Below, piece after piece: positions 50,850-59,431 of a stretch of 64,000 nucleotides of DNA. Where the stretch lies: contig OY970265.1 in NCBI GenBank assembly GCA_963715675.1, positions 2,356,001 to 2,420,000 on the forward strand, given 5' to 3'. The notes under the pieces are model-generated. The model searched no databases. It saw nothing but the letters and a program-made list of their open reading frames with translations, and was not told where the DNA came from. Source of the DNA: DASVWZ01 sp963715675 (GTDB taxonomy: Bacteria > Acidobacteriota > Terriglobia > Terriglobales > Acidobacteriaceae). Each line of letters begins with the position of its first letter. Position 1 is the first letter of the stretch. The translations under genes were made by a program, and so were the position numbers.

Positions 50850-52376
50850 TCAGCCCGCTGAAACACCAGCCAACTGCGCGACGATCTGCCAATGCCTTGG
50901 ATGCGGGCGGCGTCGGCCCGCGCGGATATCGGCAGCGTAGGGTTCCGAAACGCCGAGCGCGGAGGCTAGAGCGGAGATCGTAACCGCCGCGAGTCGAGGT
51001 TGAATCTGCTTGACAAAGGTTTGTTCGTCGGGCCAATCTGGTTTCGGGGACGAACGCCACGCTCGTTTCGCGGCCTCGTGCTGCCGTTGAGTTTCTGACC
51101 GCCGCTTGTGCGCTTGCGGACCCTGTGCCACAACCCGGCCAACTTTCGCAAGTTCAGTTAACTTTTCTCCAGATATTTCCCGCCCACACTTTGGACAATG
51201 ACGACCTCCCCGAGTCGTGGTGCCACAACCATCGCAAACCCTATCAGGTTTCGGAGGCTTGACCGGTGGAACTTCACTTCCCTTTACTGAACGTCTCCGA
51301 CTTTGAGTAAGGCGAGTTGCAATCGTGTGCCGCGCAAGCTCGGATGTGGCGGTTGGTTTTGACACGGAAGACCAAGTCCGTTGCGCGACATCTTCTGCTA
51401 CCGGAGCCACCAGTCTGCGCCATGTGTCCGAAGTCTCGCAAAGCTTGATTGCCAACGATGACCCGATACGGCAGTTCCCATTGCGATCTTCCCAGAAGTC
51501 CGACTTGCGAAGAGGCTCGCTCTGAAGCCAATGAAGTACGAAGGCGTCACATTTTGGGCGTATCGGTTCCATGATGTCGCAAGCAAGGGAATCCCTATTA
51601 GGCGTGTCTACGTGAAGGTAGCCGATACCTGGATCAAGGCCCATTGCAGCGGCAGAAAGGCGCGATTCGCTTTCCAAAAGTGCATATAGAAGATTGAGCA
51701 GGGCATTCGGCGGACTGGAGGCCAGACGTGGGCTGTGGGTCAACGGCGAGATGCGAGAGCCGAAGCGCTTCCAATGTTCGGGTACGCGATCTCCTTCCTT
51801 TCGCGGCCAGCGAATCGGCACGTTACTCCAGGATTGCCAGTAGCAGCGAGCAGCTTGCGATTCGATTAGCCGCACAGATTCTATACAGTCCGTGCTCGGT
51901 AACTCGGCTCTGAATCGAGAAATCGCGTCTGCTGTGGTAGAGTCGTTCAGCATATCCCGCGCCAGTAGCTCCTGCCCGGCAAGCTTCTGCGAAATGAGTT
52001 CTTTGGAAATTCTCAACGCAGTCCCATTGCCGAGTGCGAGCGACTGCGATCTGCGGAGCTTGGCATCGGATGGAGAGACCGGGCCAGTGACAGCGAGGAC
52101 TTTGCCTCTGCGGTCAAGCATCACGAACGCTGCGCCTTGATCCGCAAGCCAGCGTAGCGCTTCAAGGGTGATGAAGCCGTCGCTCCCGATCATCACCAGC
52201 CTCTTTAGGCCATGATTTACGCGGGGCAGGCGGATGGTCCGACGCTCATCGGCTATCCCATCATGCAAGAGCAAATGACCGGCGTTCACCTCGACGCGAA
52301 TGCCGAAACCATTCAAAACGAGAACGCCAGATTTGCGGATGGCGTGCGAGTGCGGTAGGGTGTGCGAAGCTGCCAT
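50850..52376 (-). CDS. cas1: Solo Cas1 / casposase-like integrase
   Basis: 508 aa. Residues 14-100 form the Cas1 N-terminal beta domain (GFGIRVEVNAGHLLLHDGIA, then RLVMIGSDGFITLEALRWLA). The catalytic helical domain has Glu235 (LLYALLESES), His255 (GIGYLHVDTP), Asp267 and Glu270 (LACDIMEPIRP), all intact. Beyond the usual Cas1 length there is a zinc ribbon, Cys381/384/394/397 (CDGCGTTTRGGRHCPKCG), and a C-terminal helix-turn-helix (TISALASALGVSEPYAADIR). No cas2, effector or CRISPR array is present. With the divergent HNH and PolB genes this points to a casposon-type transposase that inserts the element into a target DNA. Confidence 0.88.
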   Translation of the reverse strand: MAASHTLPHSHAIRKSGVLVLNGFGIRVEVNAGHLLLHDGIADERRTIRLPRVNHGLKRLVMIGSDGFITLEALRWLADQGAAFVMLDRRGKVLAVTGPVSPSDAKLRRSQSLALGNGTALRISKELISQKLAGQELLARDMLNDSTTADAISRFRAELPSTDCIESVRLIESQAARCYWQSWSNVPIRWPRKEGDRVPEHWKRFGSRISPLTHSPRLASSPPNALLNLLYALLESESRLSAAAMGLDPGIGYLHVDTPNRDSLACDIMEPIRPKCDAFVLHWLQSEPLRKSDFWEDRNGNCRIGSSLAIKLCETSDTWRRLVAPVAEDVAQRTWSSVSKPTATSELARHTIATRLTQSRRRSVKGSEVPPVKPPKPDRVCDGCGTTTRGGRHCPKCGREISGEKLTELAKVGRVVAQGPQAHKRRSETQRQHEAAKRAWRSSPKPDWPDEQTFVKQIQPRLAAVTISALASALGVSEPYAADIRAGRRRPHPRHWQIVAQLAGVSAG

Positions 52377-52610
52377 TGGAGCTAATCCCTCTTAATGGTG
52401 GTCAGGGCTGTTTCGTCTGCTCTAACAGGCGGACAGCCCGCTTAAACTATGTAGATTCTATAAGTTAGACCTGTATGGCGCAATGGCACGAAAGCGCTGG
52501 AGTGTATATCAACCGATTTTGGGCCAAAGGTGGGCGAGATACGACCGGGTTTCACACAAGGCTGGTTTAACATGCAGAAGTCGGAAATTTGGCGTTAAAC
52601 GTACCGCAGA
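52377..52610. promoter_or_regulatory. Divergent promoter region of the cas1 island
   Basis: 234 bp between cas1 and the rightward genes. AT-rich near 52440-52470 (TAGATTCTATAAGTTAGACC). No clear operator or gene. Confidence 0.35.
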
Positions 52611-53402
52611 ATGCGTCTATTTCTCAGCCTATTCCACTGCGACTCTGAGGGAGGCAATCGAGCTTACGAGGACCTCTTCCAGCGCTGGCTTTTTGTTTCA
52701 AGAGAGGGTGAGAACCTAGCGTTGGTCGGGCAACCTGATCTAACGGGGATGATTGAAAGTGCCAAGCACAACCCATACGACCATGAAAGACTAATAGACT
52801 TGGCAAATGTGTTGGGCAGCTCTCTGAACCGCAAATCCTATGATCTCTTTCTCAAAGAGTTTGCGCCGATAACCCACCTTATCTTCTACGAGGATTCGAT
52901 AGCGACGCCGGACGGATTCACTGATTTCGAGCGTACGAATGACTCTCACTATCCAAAATACTGCCTGTTCAGGTTTGCCAGTTTTTTGGACCTTCTTCGT
53001 CCTGGCTATATTCATTGGCACATCCGGGCGGAGTCAGATTCCATGAAATGGGCTAGCGTTGGTTTGCGGAAGTTTCAGAATGCTGACCTCCATGAGCGTG
53101 CCTCAATTCTTTCTCGCTGGATCAAGCAGCCCGGCCCGGCAGCCTTTTCCGAAAAGAGGTCGAAGAAATTGCAGGAAATGCTGAGTCGCGCAGCATACTT
53201 GCTGTCTCTTTCAGATCGTTTAGGAGCAGAACTTGTCGCAAAGCATCTTGACGAAAGAAAGCCCAAGACCCCCGGCGGAACATACACTTCTTACACGGAA
53301 TGGCACCGGAAGAATCCCAAATCCTTCGCCGCGTGGCTGAGCAAACAGCGCAAAGACGCTATGAAGTTGGTGCCGAGGGGCGTTCCGAAGATTACGAGTT
53401 AA
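52611..53402 (+). CDS. Hypothetical protein of the cas1 island
   Basis: 263 aa. No recognised domain. The N-terminus RLFLSLFHCDSEGGNRAYED reads well, the middle contains HLIFYEDSIATPDGFTDFER and ASFLDLLRPGYIHWHIRAES, and the C-terminus is basic (SFAAWLSKQRKDAMKLVPRG), which suggests nucleic-acid binding. It is the first rightward gene of the island, 184 bp before the next one. Confidence 0.55.
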   Translation: MRLFLSLFHCDSEGGNRAYEDLFQRWLFVSREGENLALVGQPDLTGMIESAKHNPYDHERLIDLANVLGSSLNRKSYDLFLKEFAPITHLIFYEDSIATPDGFTDFERTNDSHYPKYCLFRFASFLDLLRPGYIHWHIRAESDSMKWASVGLRKFQNADLHERASILSRWIKQPGPAAFSEKRSKKLQEMLSRAAYLLSLSDRLGAELVAKHLDERKPKTPGGTYTSYTEWHRKNPKSFAAWLSKQRKDAMKLVPRGVPKITS

Positions 53403-53586
53403 ATTGAGTTAACAGAAATCCTCTCCCGCTCCGCCGCTCGCTAACTGCTTTCCCTCCCTACACTTGGGCACGATCGTTGCCACAGGCCGAAAGGCAGCTT
53501 TGTGTATGGTTTCTCCTTGTCGTGATCTAACTGAGTAGAGGGCGGAGTCATCAGCCCAGAAAGCGGACGGAAGGGGTGCTGCGACG

Positions 53587-54123
53587 GTGGCGAGAAGACA
53601 CAAGGCAATTTCACGAAGTGAAAGTCGGGCGCGAGGCCGCTCCCGCACTCTGCCTGTGCCACTCTCCCGCCTACCACGGCGCTCATCTGAGGCTCGGACT
53701 AAAGCCCTGCACGTCAAGGCTGCAATGGTCCGCGACCCTAAACTAAAACTCTACTCCACCGCCCGTTCGTTTGGCGTCAAGCCATCTGTGGTCAAGAAGT
53801 ACCTTGGATCGGCACTTAATAAGGTTGATGGTAGCTGGCGCGTAAGCAAGTCGGACAGGTTCCGCGAGACCATGTACGTTCCCGACGAACGCGGAAATCC
53901 GGTTCCAGTACCAACCACAAATTCCAAGCAGCGGGCGAAAGTTAGTGCCTTCCTGCGGGATATCGGTAGGTTCTATCGAGGCAATAAATCAGCGCTGGCT
54001 AAATGGCATGGAAAGCGCATCGCGGGGGTTGAACTGGTGACTGCCTCGCGCACATTGATGGGTATCGAGTCGCAACTTTCGGATTTCGCAATCTACCGTG
54101 CGTTCAACGGCGGTGCCGGGTGA
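53587..54123 (+). CDS. HTH-like DNA-binding protein of the cas1 island
   Basis: 178 aa, GTG start. A very basic N-terminus (RRHKAISRSESRARGRSRT) precedes a helix-turn-helix-like segment (KLKLYSTARSFGVKPSVVKK, then YLGSALNKVDGSWRVSKSDR). The C-terminal half is helical and basic. Its stop overlaps the HNH gene start (GTGA). HTH proteins of unknown detail are regular members of casposons; a role in regulation or end binding is inferred. Confidence 0.6.
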   Translation: MARRHKAISRSESRARGRSRTLPVPLSRLPRRSSEARTKALHVKAAMVRDPKLKLYSTARSFGVKPSVVKKYLGSALNKVDGSWRVSKSDRFRETMYVPDERGNPVPVPTTNSKQRAKVSAFLRDIGRFYRGNKSALAKWHGKRIAGVELVTASRTLMGIESQLSDFAIYRAFNGGAG

Positions 54124-54449
54124 GCACGATTCGTCCAAACCGCCGTCGCAACTTCAGACCGCGCTCACGCAAATCGCACTGCGTTGTCTGCGGAAGTACC
54201 GACCAAGTGCAACGACACCACATAGGTGGGGAGAACCATGTTGTTTGGATCACTGCTTCATTCTGCCTAAAGCATCACGACGAATTCCACCTTCGGCTCC
54301 GGCTGGGCGAGAGCGAAGTATTGTATTACACGAGTGATGAACAAGAGCGACATAGACGGGCAAGGCAAGTCATACTCGCGGTTTTGGCGATGTTGGAGCA
54401 CCACCGCAAAGATCGGAAGCCTTGCAAACGGAAAGGTAGGGCGACATGA
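54120..54449 (+). CDS. HNH nuclease
   Basis: 109 aa, GTG start overlapping the previous stop by 4 bp, and its own stop overlapping the polB ATG by 4 bp (ATGA). The motif HCVVCGSTDQVQRHHIGGEN, then FCLKHHDEFHLRL, gives CxxC, HH and CxxHH, the zinc-supported beta-beta-alpha fold. A small stand-alone HNH enzyme is one of the recurring casposon genes. Likely DNA nicking or cleavage; the target is unknown. Confidence 0.78.
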   Translation: MSTIRPNRRRNFRPRSRKSHCVVCGSTDQVQRHHIGGENHVVWITASFCLKHHDEFHLRLRLGESEVLYYTSDEQERHRRARQVILAVLAMLEHHRKDRKPCKRKGRAT

Positions 54450-54954
54450 CTGAAACTCACGATATTTTTCTTCGGGCGCACACGGTGGTTCTCGATAGGG
54501 AACCAAAGAAAAACGGAAAGAACGGAATCGCGAAAGAAGCGCCGTGGCCGGATTACATACTCTGTTACGACTGTGAAACTTTGACCGATGCTTCTCAGAA
54601 GCTCACCTTTGGCACATACAGGAAATGCAAGCTGGTGGACGGGCGCTACCTCTGCGAAGAAGAAGGTCTCTTCTACCGTGATGATCTATCTGAGAAACAG
54701 CGCAAGGTGCTGGAAGCATACGTTAGGGATGAATACGCCGACATTGAAGTGAAATCCTTCACGCCGAAGATCAATCTCATGTTGCGTCCGCGCTCTGAGT
54801 TTGCAGAGAAGGTGTTCTTCAAGGCGATACTCGATAAAGCTATGATCGTGGGCTTCAACCTGCCTTTCGACTTGGCCCGTATCGCTGAAGATTGGGGAGT
54901 AGCAGAGGATGGCGGATGGTCGCTCATTCTTGCGCAATGGCGCAACCCCAAAAC

Positions 54955-56395
54955 GAGATTGCCCGGAACTCCGTTGAAAGTTAGCGACTCTCGACCGTCA
55001 TAGGTTACGCAACCTTTCCTTGCTCGGCAACCGTCTTCTTAGAAACCGCGTTGGCTAGCGCAGTCAATAGCTGGGGAATCTCCCGATATCCCTGCACTTT
55101 GCGGAACTGGCGCTCGGCCACCAGCAGGCCCGAGCCGACCCAACGCTCGATGTGGTCTCCCGCCCGCCAGCGTTTCACGTTGCGGCAAACCGTTTCCACG
55201 ATGGAGAAAGCTGACTCGATCACGTTGGTGCTCGCCAGGGTGCGGCGCAACTGCGCGGGCACGCGCAAACGGTGCACGGTGAGCGTCTCGTCCATGCCTT
55301 CCTCCAGGCTGCGGGCGGCGCTCGGATTCAGCTCCATCAGTTCGCGATGCAGCCGCTCCAGAGCGCGCCTGGCGTCGGTGTATTCGCTCATGGCGTAGGC
55401 GTTCTGCAGCTTCTTCTTGACCGCTGGCTTGTGTTCTTCGGGTAAGTGGTCCACCACATTACGCCGCTTGTGCACCTGGCAACGCTGGATGAACGCCGCC
55501 TCGCCGGCATGACGCCGCACCGCCGCCGCCAGCGCCTTGCCTCCGTCGAGCACATACAGACGCGGCACGCTGAAGTCCAGCCCGCGCGCCGCCAGATCGC
55601 CGAGTAACTCACTCACCACGGCGGCATTCTCGGTCGCTCCTTCGCGCAGGCCCAACACCGTTTTGCGCCCGTCGCTATTGATGCCCAGGGCCACGATCAT
55701 TTGCCGGTCGCGGAACGGCGTGCCGTCGATCAGCACCGCACACAACCGTAACTCGCCCAGCGGACGCTCCATCAACTCCTGCAGCTTCTCCCGGCTGGAG
55801 GCGATGAAGTTGTCGCTCACCGCCGACTTCTCCACCCCGTAGGCTTCGCGAAAATCTTTTACCACCGCCCCGTAGTTGCGCGTCGACAGCCCGCGCATCA
55901 TCTTGTCCCACACCGCGTGCTCCAGCGGTCCGCTGCGCTGGAACAACTCGTAACTTCCCAGCCGTTGCTCACGATTTTCCGGGTTGCGCAGACGCGTTCT
56001 CTGGATCGGCACCTTCTGCCCGTCCACCACGCAGTAACCGGCTTCTTTTCCCCAGCGGTGGGCGCGCCGCGCCGGATGCTGCTCATGCCGCTCCCCGGCC
56101 AGGTGCCGCACTTCTTCCTCCATCACCAGGCTCATCAACGCCAACCCGGCTTCGCGCATGAGGTGGCCCACCCCTTCGTGCAGCAGACCGACGACCTCGG
56201 TCATCGGAAACATCATCTGCAGGTTGGGATTTTCTTCGCGGGCCAACTGTCGGAATTCTTGCACCGCTCGTTGCTGGTCGATCTGGTATCGTCTCTTCAT
56301 AGCGACTCTCTCCTTTTTCTTGGCAGAAAAACTACCCTCGGCCATTATGACCGGGGTCGAGAGTCGCTACTTTCTACGAATTAACGGGCATCCTC
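54955..56395 (-). mobile_element. IS256-family insertion sequence
   Basis: 1441 bp with imperfect terminal inverted repeats of about 45 bp: the left end has TGCCCGGAACTCCGTTGAAA and AGCGACTCTCGACC, the right end (reverse strand) TGCCCGTTAATTCGTAGAAA and AGCGACTCTCGACC. It is flanked by the 9-bp direct repeat CCCCAAAAC at 54946-54954 and 56396-56404. Identical target copies and an intact transposase indicate a recent insertion. Confidence 0.92.
55005..56300 (-). CDS. IS256-family (mutator-type) transposase
   Basis: 431 aa from the ATG at 56300, with GGAGAG about 8 nt upstream. DDE catalytic residues can be read as Asp in VLIDGTPFRD, Asp in YVLDGGKAL and Glu in STNVIESAFS. QRCQVHKRRNVVDHLPEEHK is the C/D(2)H-type signature of the mutator family. 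The length is normal and the gene looks active. It catalyses movement of the surrounding IS. Confidence 0.95.
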   Translation of the reverse strand: MKRRYQIDQQRAVQEFRQLAREENPNLQMMFPMTEVVGLLHEGVGHLMREAGLALMSLVMEEEVRHLAGERHEQHPARRAHRWGKEAGYCVVDGQKVPIQRTRLRNPENREQRLGSYELFQRSGPLEHAVWDKMMRGLSTRNYGAVVKDFREAYGVEKSAVSDNFIASSREKLQELMERPLGELRLCAVLIDGTPFRDRQMIVALGINSDGRKTVLGLREGATENAAVVSELLGDLAARGLDFSVPRLYVLDGGKALAAAVRRHAGEAAFIQRCQVHKRRNVVDHLPEEHKPAVKKKLQNAYAMSEYTDARRALERLHRELMELNPSAARSLEEGMDETLTVHRLRVPAQLRRTLASTNVIESAFSIVETVCRNVKRWRAGDHIERWVGSGLLVAERQFRKVQGYREIPQLLTALANAVSKKTVAEQGKVA

Positions 56396-58868
56396 CCCCA
56401 AAACTGGCCAGCTTGAAGAGAACACATATTACCCCCGTGTAGTCTACAAAGCGCTTAACAGCAAGACGGCTCTCATCCATTCGACACAGGTGCGCAAATC
56501 GCGCGATGGTGAGGTTACGTTCTGGTGGCCATATGGCCGTTTCTTGGATGTGCGCACGCTGCTTTGGGCGCTTCGCAATGTGTCATATTCGCTGAAATCG
56601 GCTGGCAAAGAGTTCAAGGTCAAGCATCAGAAAATACATCACGACCCTACAGGTGCTGTCACGAAAGAGGAAATCAAATATTGCCGTGGTGACGTGAAAT
56701 CCACGATGGAAATCTTGAACGATGTCGCAAAATCCGAATACGATCTACACCCAGTTGACAAGCGGCCCGATCAACTGTTTTCACCTGCATCCCTGGCCAA
56801 AGCCTACCTCGAAGAATTGCAGGTCGTTTACCCAAATAAGAAGTTCAAACATAGGGACCGGGCCTTCGGGATTGCGATGTCCGCCTATTACGGCGGACGG
56901 GCCGAGTGCCGCATACGCAAATCTGAAGTGCCGGTGGTTCCGGTTGACTTCATGTCGCAATACCCTACCGTGAACGAATTGCTCGGCAATTGGCAGGTCC
57001 TAACCGCTGAAAGCATATCTTTCGAGGATGCGACAGACGAAGTGCGCGAACTTCTGAAGCGGATCACATCCGAACAATGCTTTGACCGCAAGCTGTGGCC
57101 GAAGTTCAAGTTCTTTGCGCTCGTAAAACCACACGAGGATATATTGCCCGTTCGGACTGTTTACAATGGTGTGACCCAGAACATCGGGATCAACCATCTC
57201 ACATCTGCACAGCCAATCTGGTTTGCTGGGCCGGACATAATTTCAGCAATCATTCTGTCTGATGGAAAGGTGCCGCATATCGAAAAAGCCTATCGTGTAG
57301 TGCGGCACAGCAAACAAGCCGGTCTAGGGATCACCAATCTGCGGGGCATGGTCAAAGTGGACGGCAATATAGATAGCCTGTTCAAACATGTAATTGAGCA
57401 ACGTGCCGCGAACGAATCCAATAAGCCGCTTCACTACTGGCTCAAGATTCTTGCGAACAGCGGCTCCTATGGTCTGTTTGTCGAACTCAATCCAACAGAC
57501 GGCAACGCAACAAGAATAAAGGTATTCTCGGGCGATGAACCGTTTGAAACAACGTCGGACGTAATCGAAGAAGCTGGGGATTGGTATGCGCCTCCCATAG
57601 CGTCTTTGATAACGTCTGGTGGCAGATTGCTTTTGGCCATGCTCGAAACCGCAGTAAGAAAGGCGGGAGGCACATACTTATTCTGTGATACCGATTCCCT
57701 CGCAATCGTAGCTTCTAAGCATGGTGGGGCGCTCAACATTCCAGGGATCAATGGCGAGCGAGTGCTCTCATGGAATGAAGTGAATGCAATCGTCAAGCGC
57801 TTTGAGAGCCTCAATCCCTACAGCCAAAAGATTGTTCTGGGGTCCATCCTTAAGGTTCATAAACTGAACTGGAATGAGAAGAAAGAGCGCCGCCAGTTGT
57901 ACGGATACAGCATTGCAGCCAAAAGGTATGCGATTTATGAGAAGAAACAGGCCAAGATGGAAATCATCGAACCCAAGGCGCATGGCTTAGGGTACTTTCA
58001 TCCGCCCAAGGATTCGCCCGGAGGATGGGGGCACGATCACGATGTACCCCAGTGGATATTCGAGACCTGGGATTACATCATGCGTGGCACTCTGAAATTG
58101 AAGCGCAAGAAGCCATCGTGGTTCGGTCTCCCGGTCATGATGAAGTTAACTCTCAGCACCCCACATCACGTTTTGCAAAACCTTGGAAAATGCGACCTCA
58201 CCCGCCCGCACAATTTCATGATGATGCCGAAAATAGCGCCGTTTGGATATCCCCCCGGTGTGAATCCTGCCAACCCAAACTTCACGCTGATAACTCGATT
58301 CGCATCCGAACGGAAAAATTGGATTAACTCGAAGTGCATCAACATTCATGATTGCGATTCTCCTACGTACCGGCTGAAGTTCGACTATACCGACGATGGC
58401 ATCTCGGTTTCTCCGGTCAATTTTTATCAGCTTGTGGAGTCCTATCAGAACCATCCTGAAGCCAAGAGCCTGGGACCAGACGGTAAGCTGTGCGAGTTCG
58501 ACACAAATGGACTGCTCCGGCGAGCACACATCATAGCGGGCGAGCACATCCCTATCGGTAAAGAATCCGACCGCCATTGGGAGCAAAGCGAAGATATCAG
58601 TCTGCTCGAATTCAAGGCAATTCAGTACAAACGTCGTGGAGCGATTGCTGCGACAGACGAGCAGTTGCAGCGTATCGCGAAGGTTCCCAAGCGAGAGTTC
58701 ATTCGCCGCGGGATCAATCAGCACACCCTAGAGAAAATCTGTAGGAAAGAACCTGTACGGGTGTCGAAGCTGGCCCTAGTTTTGAAAGTGCTTCAGCAAT
58801 GGGAATCAGAACAGGAGGGAGGCCAAACGCGGACGGGTCGTACATGACCGCATCACAGAGAACCGGAT

Positions 58869-58931
58869 ATGCTCGCAACAATCGTTAAAAAGCTGACTAA
58901 GAAAATGCACGACCCGGAAAGGAAACGGTGA
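58869..58931 (+). CDS. Possible 20-aa micro-ORF
   Basis: MLATIVKKLTKKMHDPERKR, basic and amphipathic. It follows a 14-codon frame whose ATG overlaps the polB stop (58844-58888). The DNA for KKMHDPE is repeated at 59281. It may be only a leader or repeat effect. Confidence 0.25.
   Translation: MLATIVKKLTKKMHDPERKR
58901..58919 (+). repeat. 19-bp direct repeat, copy 1
   Basis: GAAAATGCACGACCCGGAA, identical to 59281-59299; both are preceded by CTAA. The copies bracket the 113-aa gene. Confidence 0.7.
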
Positions 58932-58937
58932 ATATCT

Positions 58938-59279
58938 ATGTCCTATAAGAACCCGGAAGATAAGCAGCAATGGGAACGAGAACACCGCGAACAGCGAGAT
59001 GCAAGGCGGAGGAGGCAGAAAATGGGACCGATGGTTCCGGGATCATCGCCCGACCCGACGCCCGACCCAACGTTTCAGAAAGGTGTGATTTCTGCTCTAG
59101 CTCTAAGTGCGGAAACGGGGCCGGAGCAGCGAAGCCAGCTAGAAGCGGCCTACGTTCTGGCAGTGCTCGTGGTTTTCTTCGTTGGGTTTGGTCTGGTAGT
59201 GTACTTCGCCCGCGCAGACAAAACCACAACCAACATACAGTCCGACCCGACCCCAGCTAAAGAACCGACAGATTGCTAA
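58938..59279 (+). CDS. Single-pass membrane protein after polB
   Basis: 113 aa. A very charged N-terminus (NPEDKQQWEREHREQRDARR), a Pro/Asp linker (SSPDPTPDPT) and one membrane helix (YVLAVLVVFFVGFGLVVYFA, about 71-91). No family recognised. It is the last rightward gene of the cas1 island and is bracketed by the 19-bp direct repeats. Confidence 0.55.
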   Translation: MSYKNPEDKQQWEREHREQRDARRRRQKMGPMVPGSSPDPTPDPTFQKGVISALALSAETGPEQRSQLEAAYVLAVLVVFFVGFGLVVYFARADKTTTNIQSDPTPAKEPTDC

Positions 59280-59280
59280 G

Positions 59281-59299
59281 GAAAATGCACGACCCGGAA
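59281..59299 (+). repeat. 19-bp direct repeat, copy 2
   Basis: GAAAATGCACGACCCGGAA, directly after the stop of the 113-aa gene. The following 150 bp to the next gene hold no ORF. Confidence 0.7.
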
Positions 59300-59431
59300 G
59301 GGGCGGGCGACCGGGGCAGCGGGCCCGAAGCGGCCTGACAATGCAGAACTGCGCTTCGTACCTTACCGCCTTCGGATGTTCATCAACCACCAAAGGTTAG
59401 GCACTACCCTGCTGCGCTCTTGCTAGGCTGA

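Larger units (their letters stand above)
54446..58847 (+). pseudogene. polB: Family B DNA polymerase gene split by an IS256 element
   Basis: Coding parts 54446-54954 and 56405-58847 join in frame to 983 codons when the IS and one copy of its 9-bp duplication are removed, reading NPKT-GQLEEN across the junction. Exonuclease motifs: Asp42/Glu44 (YDCETL), Asn138/Asp142 (GFNLPFDL), Tyr262/Asp266 (YCRGDV). Polymerase motifs: DFMSQYP (351-357), KILANSGSYG (near 517-526) and CDTDS (598-600). All are intact, so the loss is due to the IS only. The upstream part alone gives an exonuclease-only fragment of 185 aa; a GTG at 56490 could give a 785-aa polymerase part. It would replicate the element. Confidence 0.88.

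Noticed and set aside
50591..52376. CRISPR array next to cas1
   Set aside because: No regularly spaced repeats exist in the 250 bp on either side of cas1 or elsewhere in 50-59 kb, and no cas2 or effector gene is present.
54955..55003. Natural C-terminus of a stand-alone exonuclease protein
   Set aside because: The last 15 codons of that frame are the IS256 terminal repeat, not part of the original gene.
50591..59431. Terminal inverted repeats of the cas1 island
   Set aside because: I compared the sequence left of cas1 with the reverse complement of the region right of the 113-aa gene and found no convincing match, so no boundaries are claimed.
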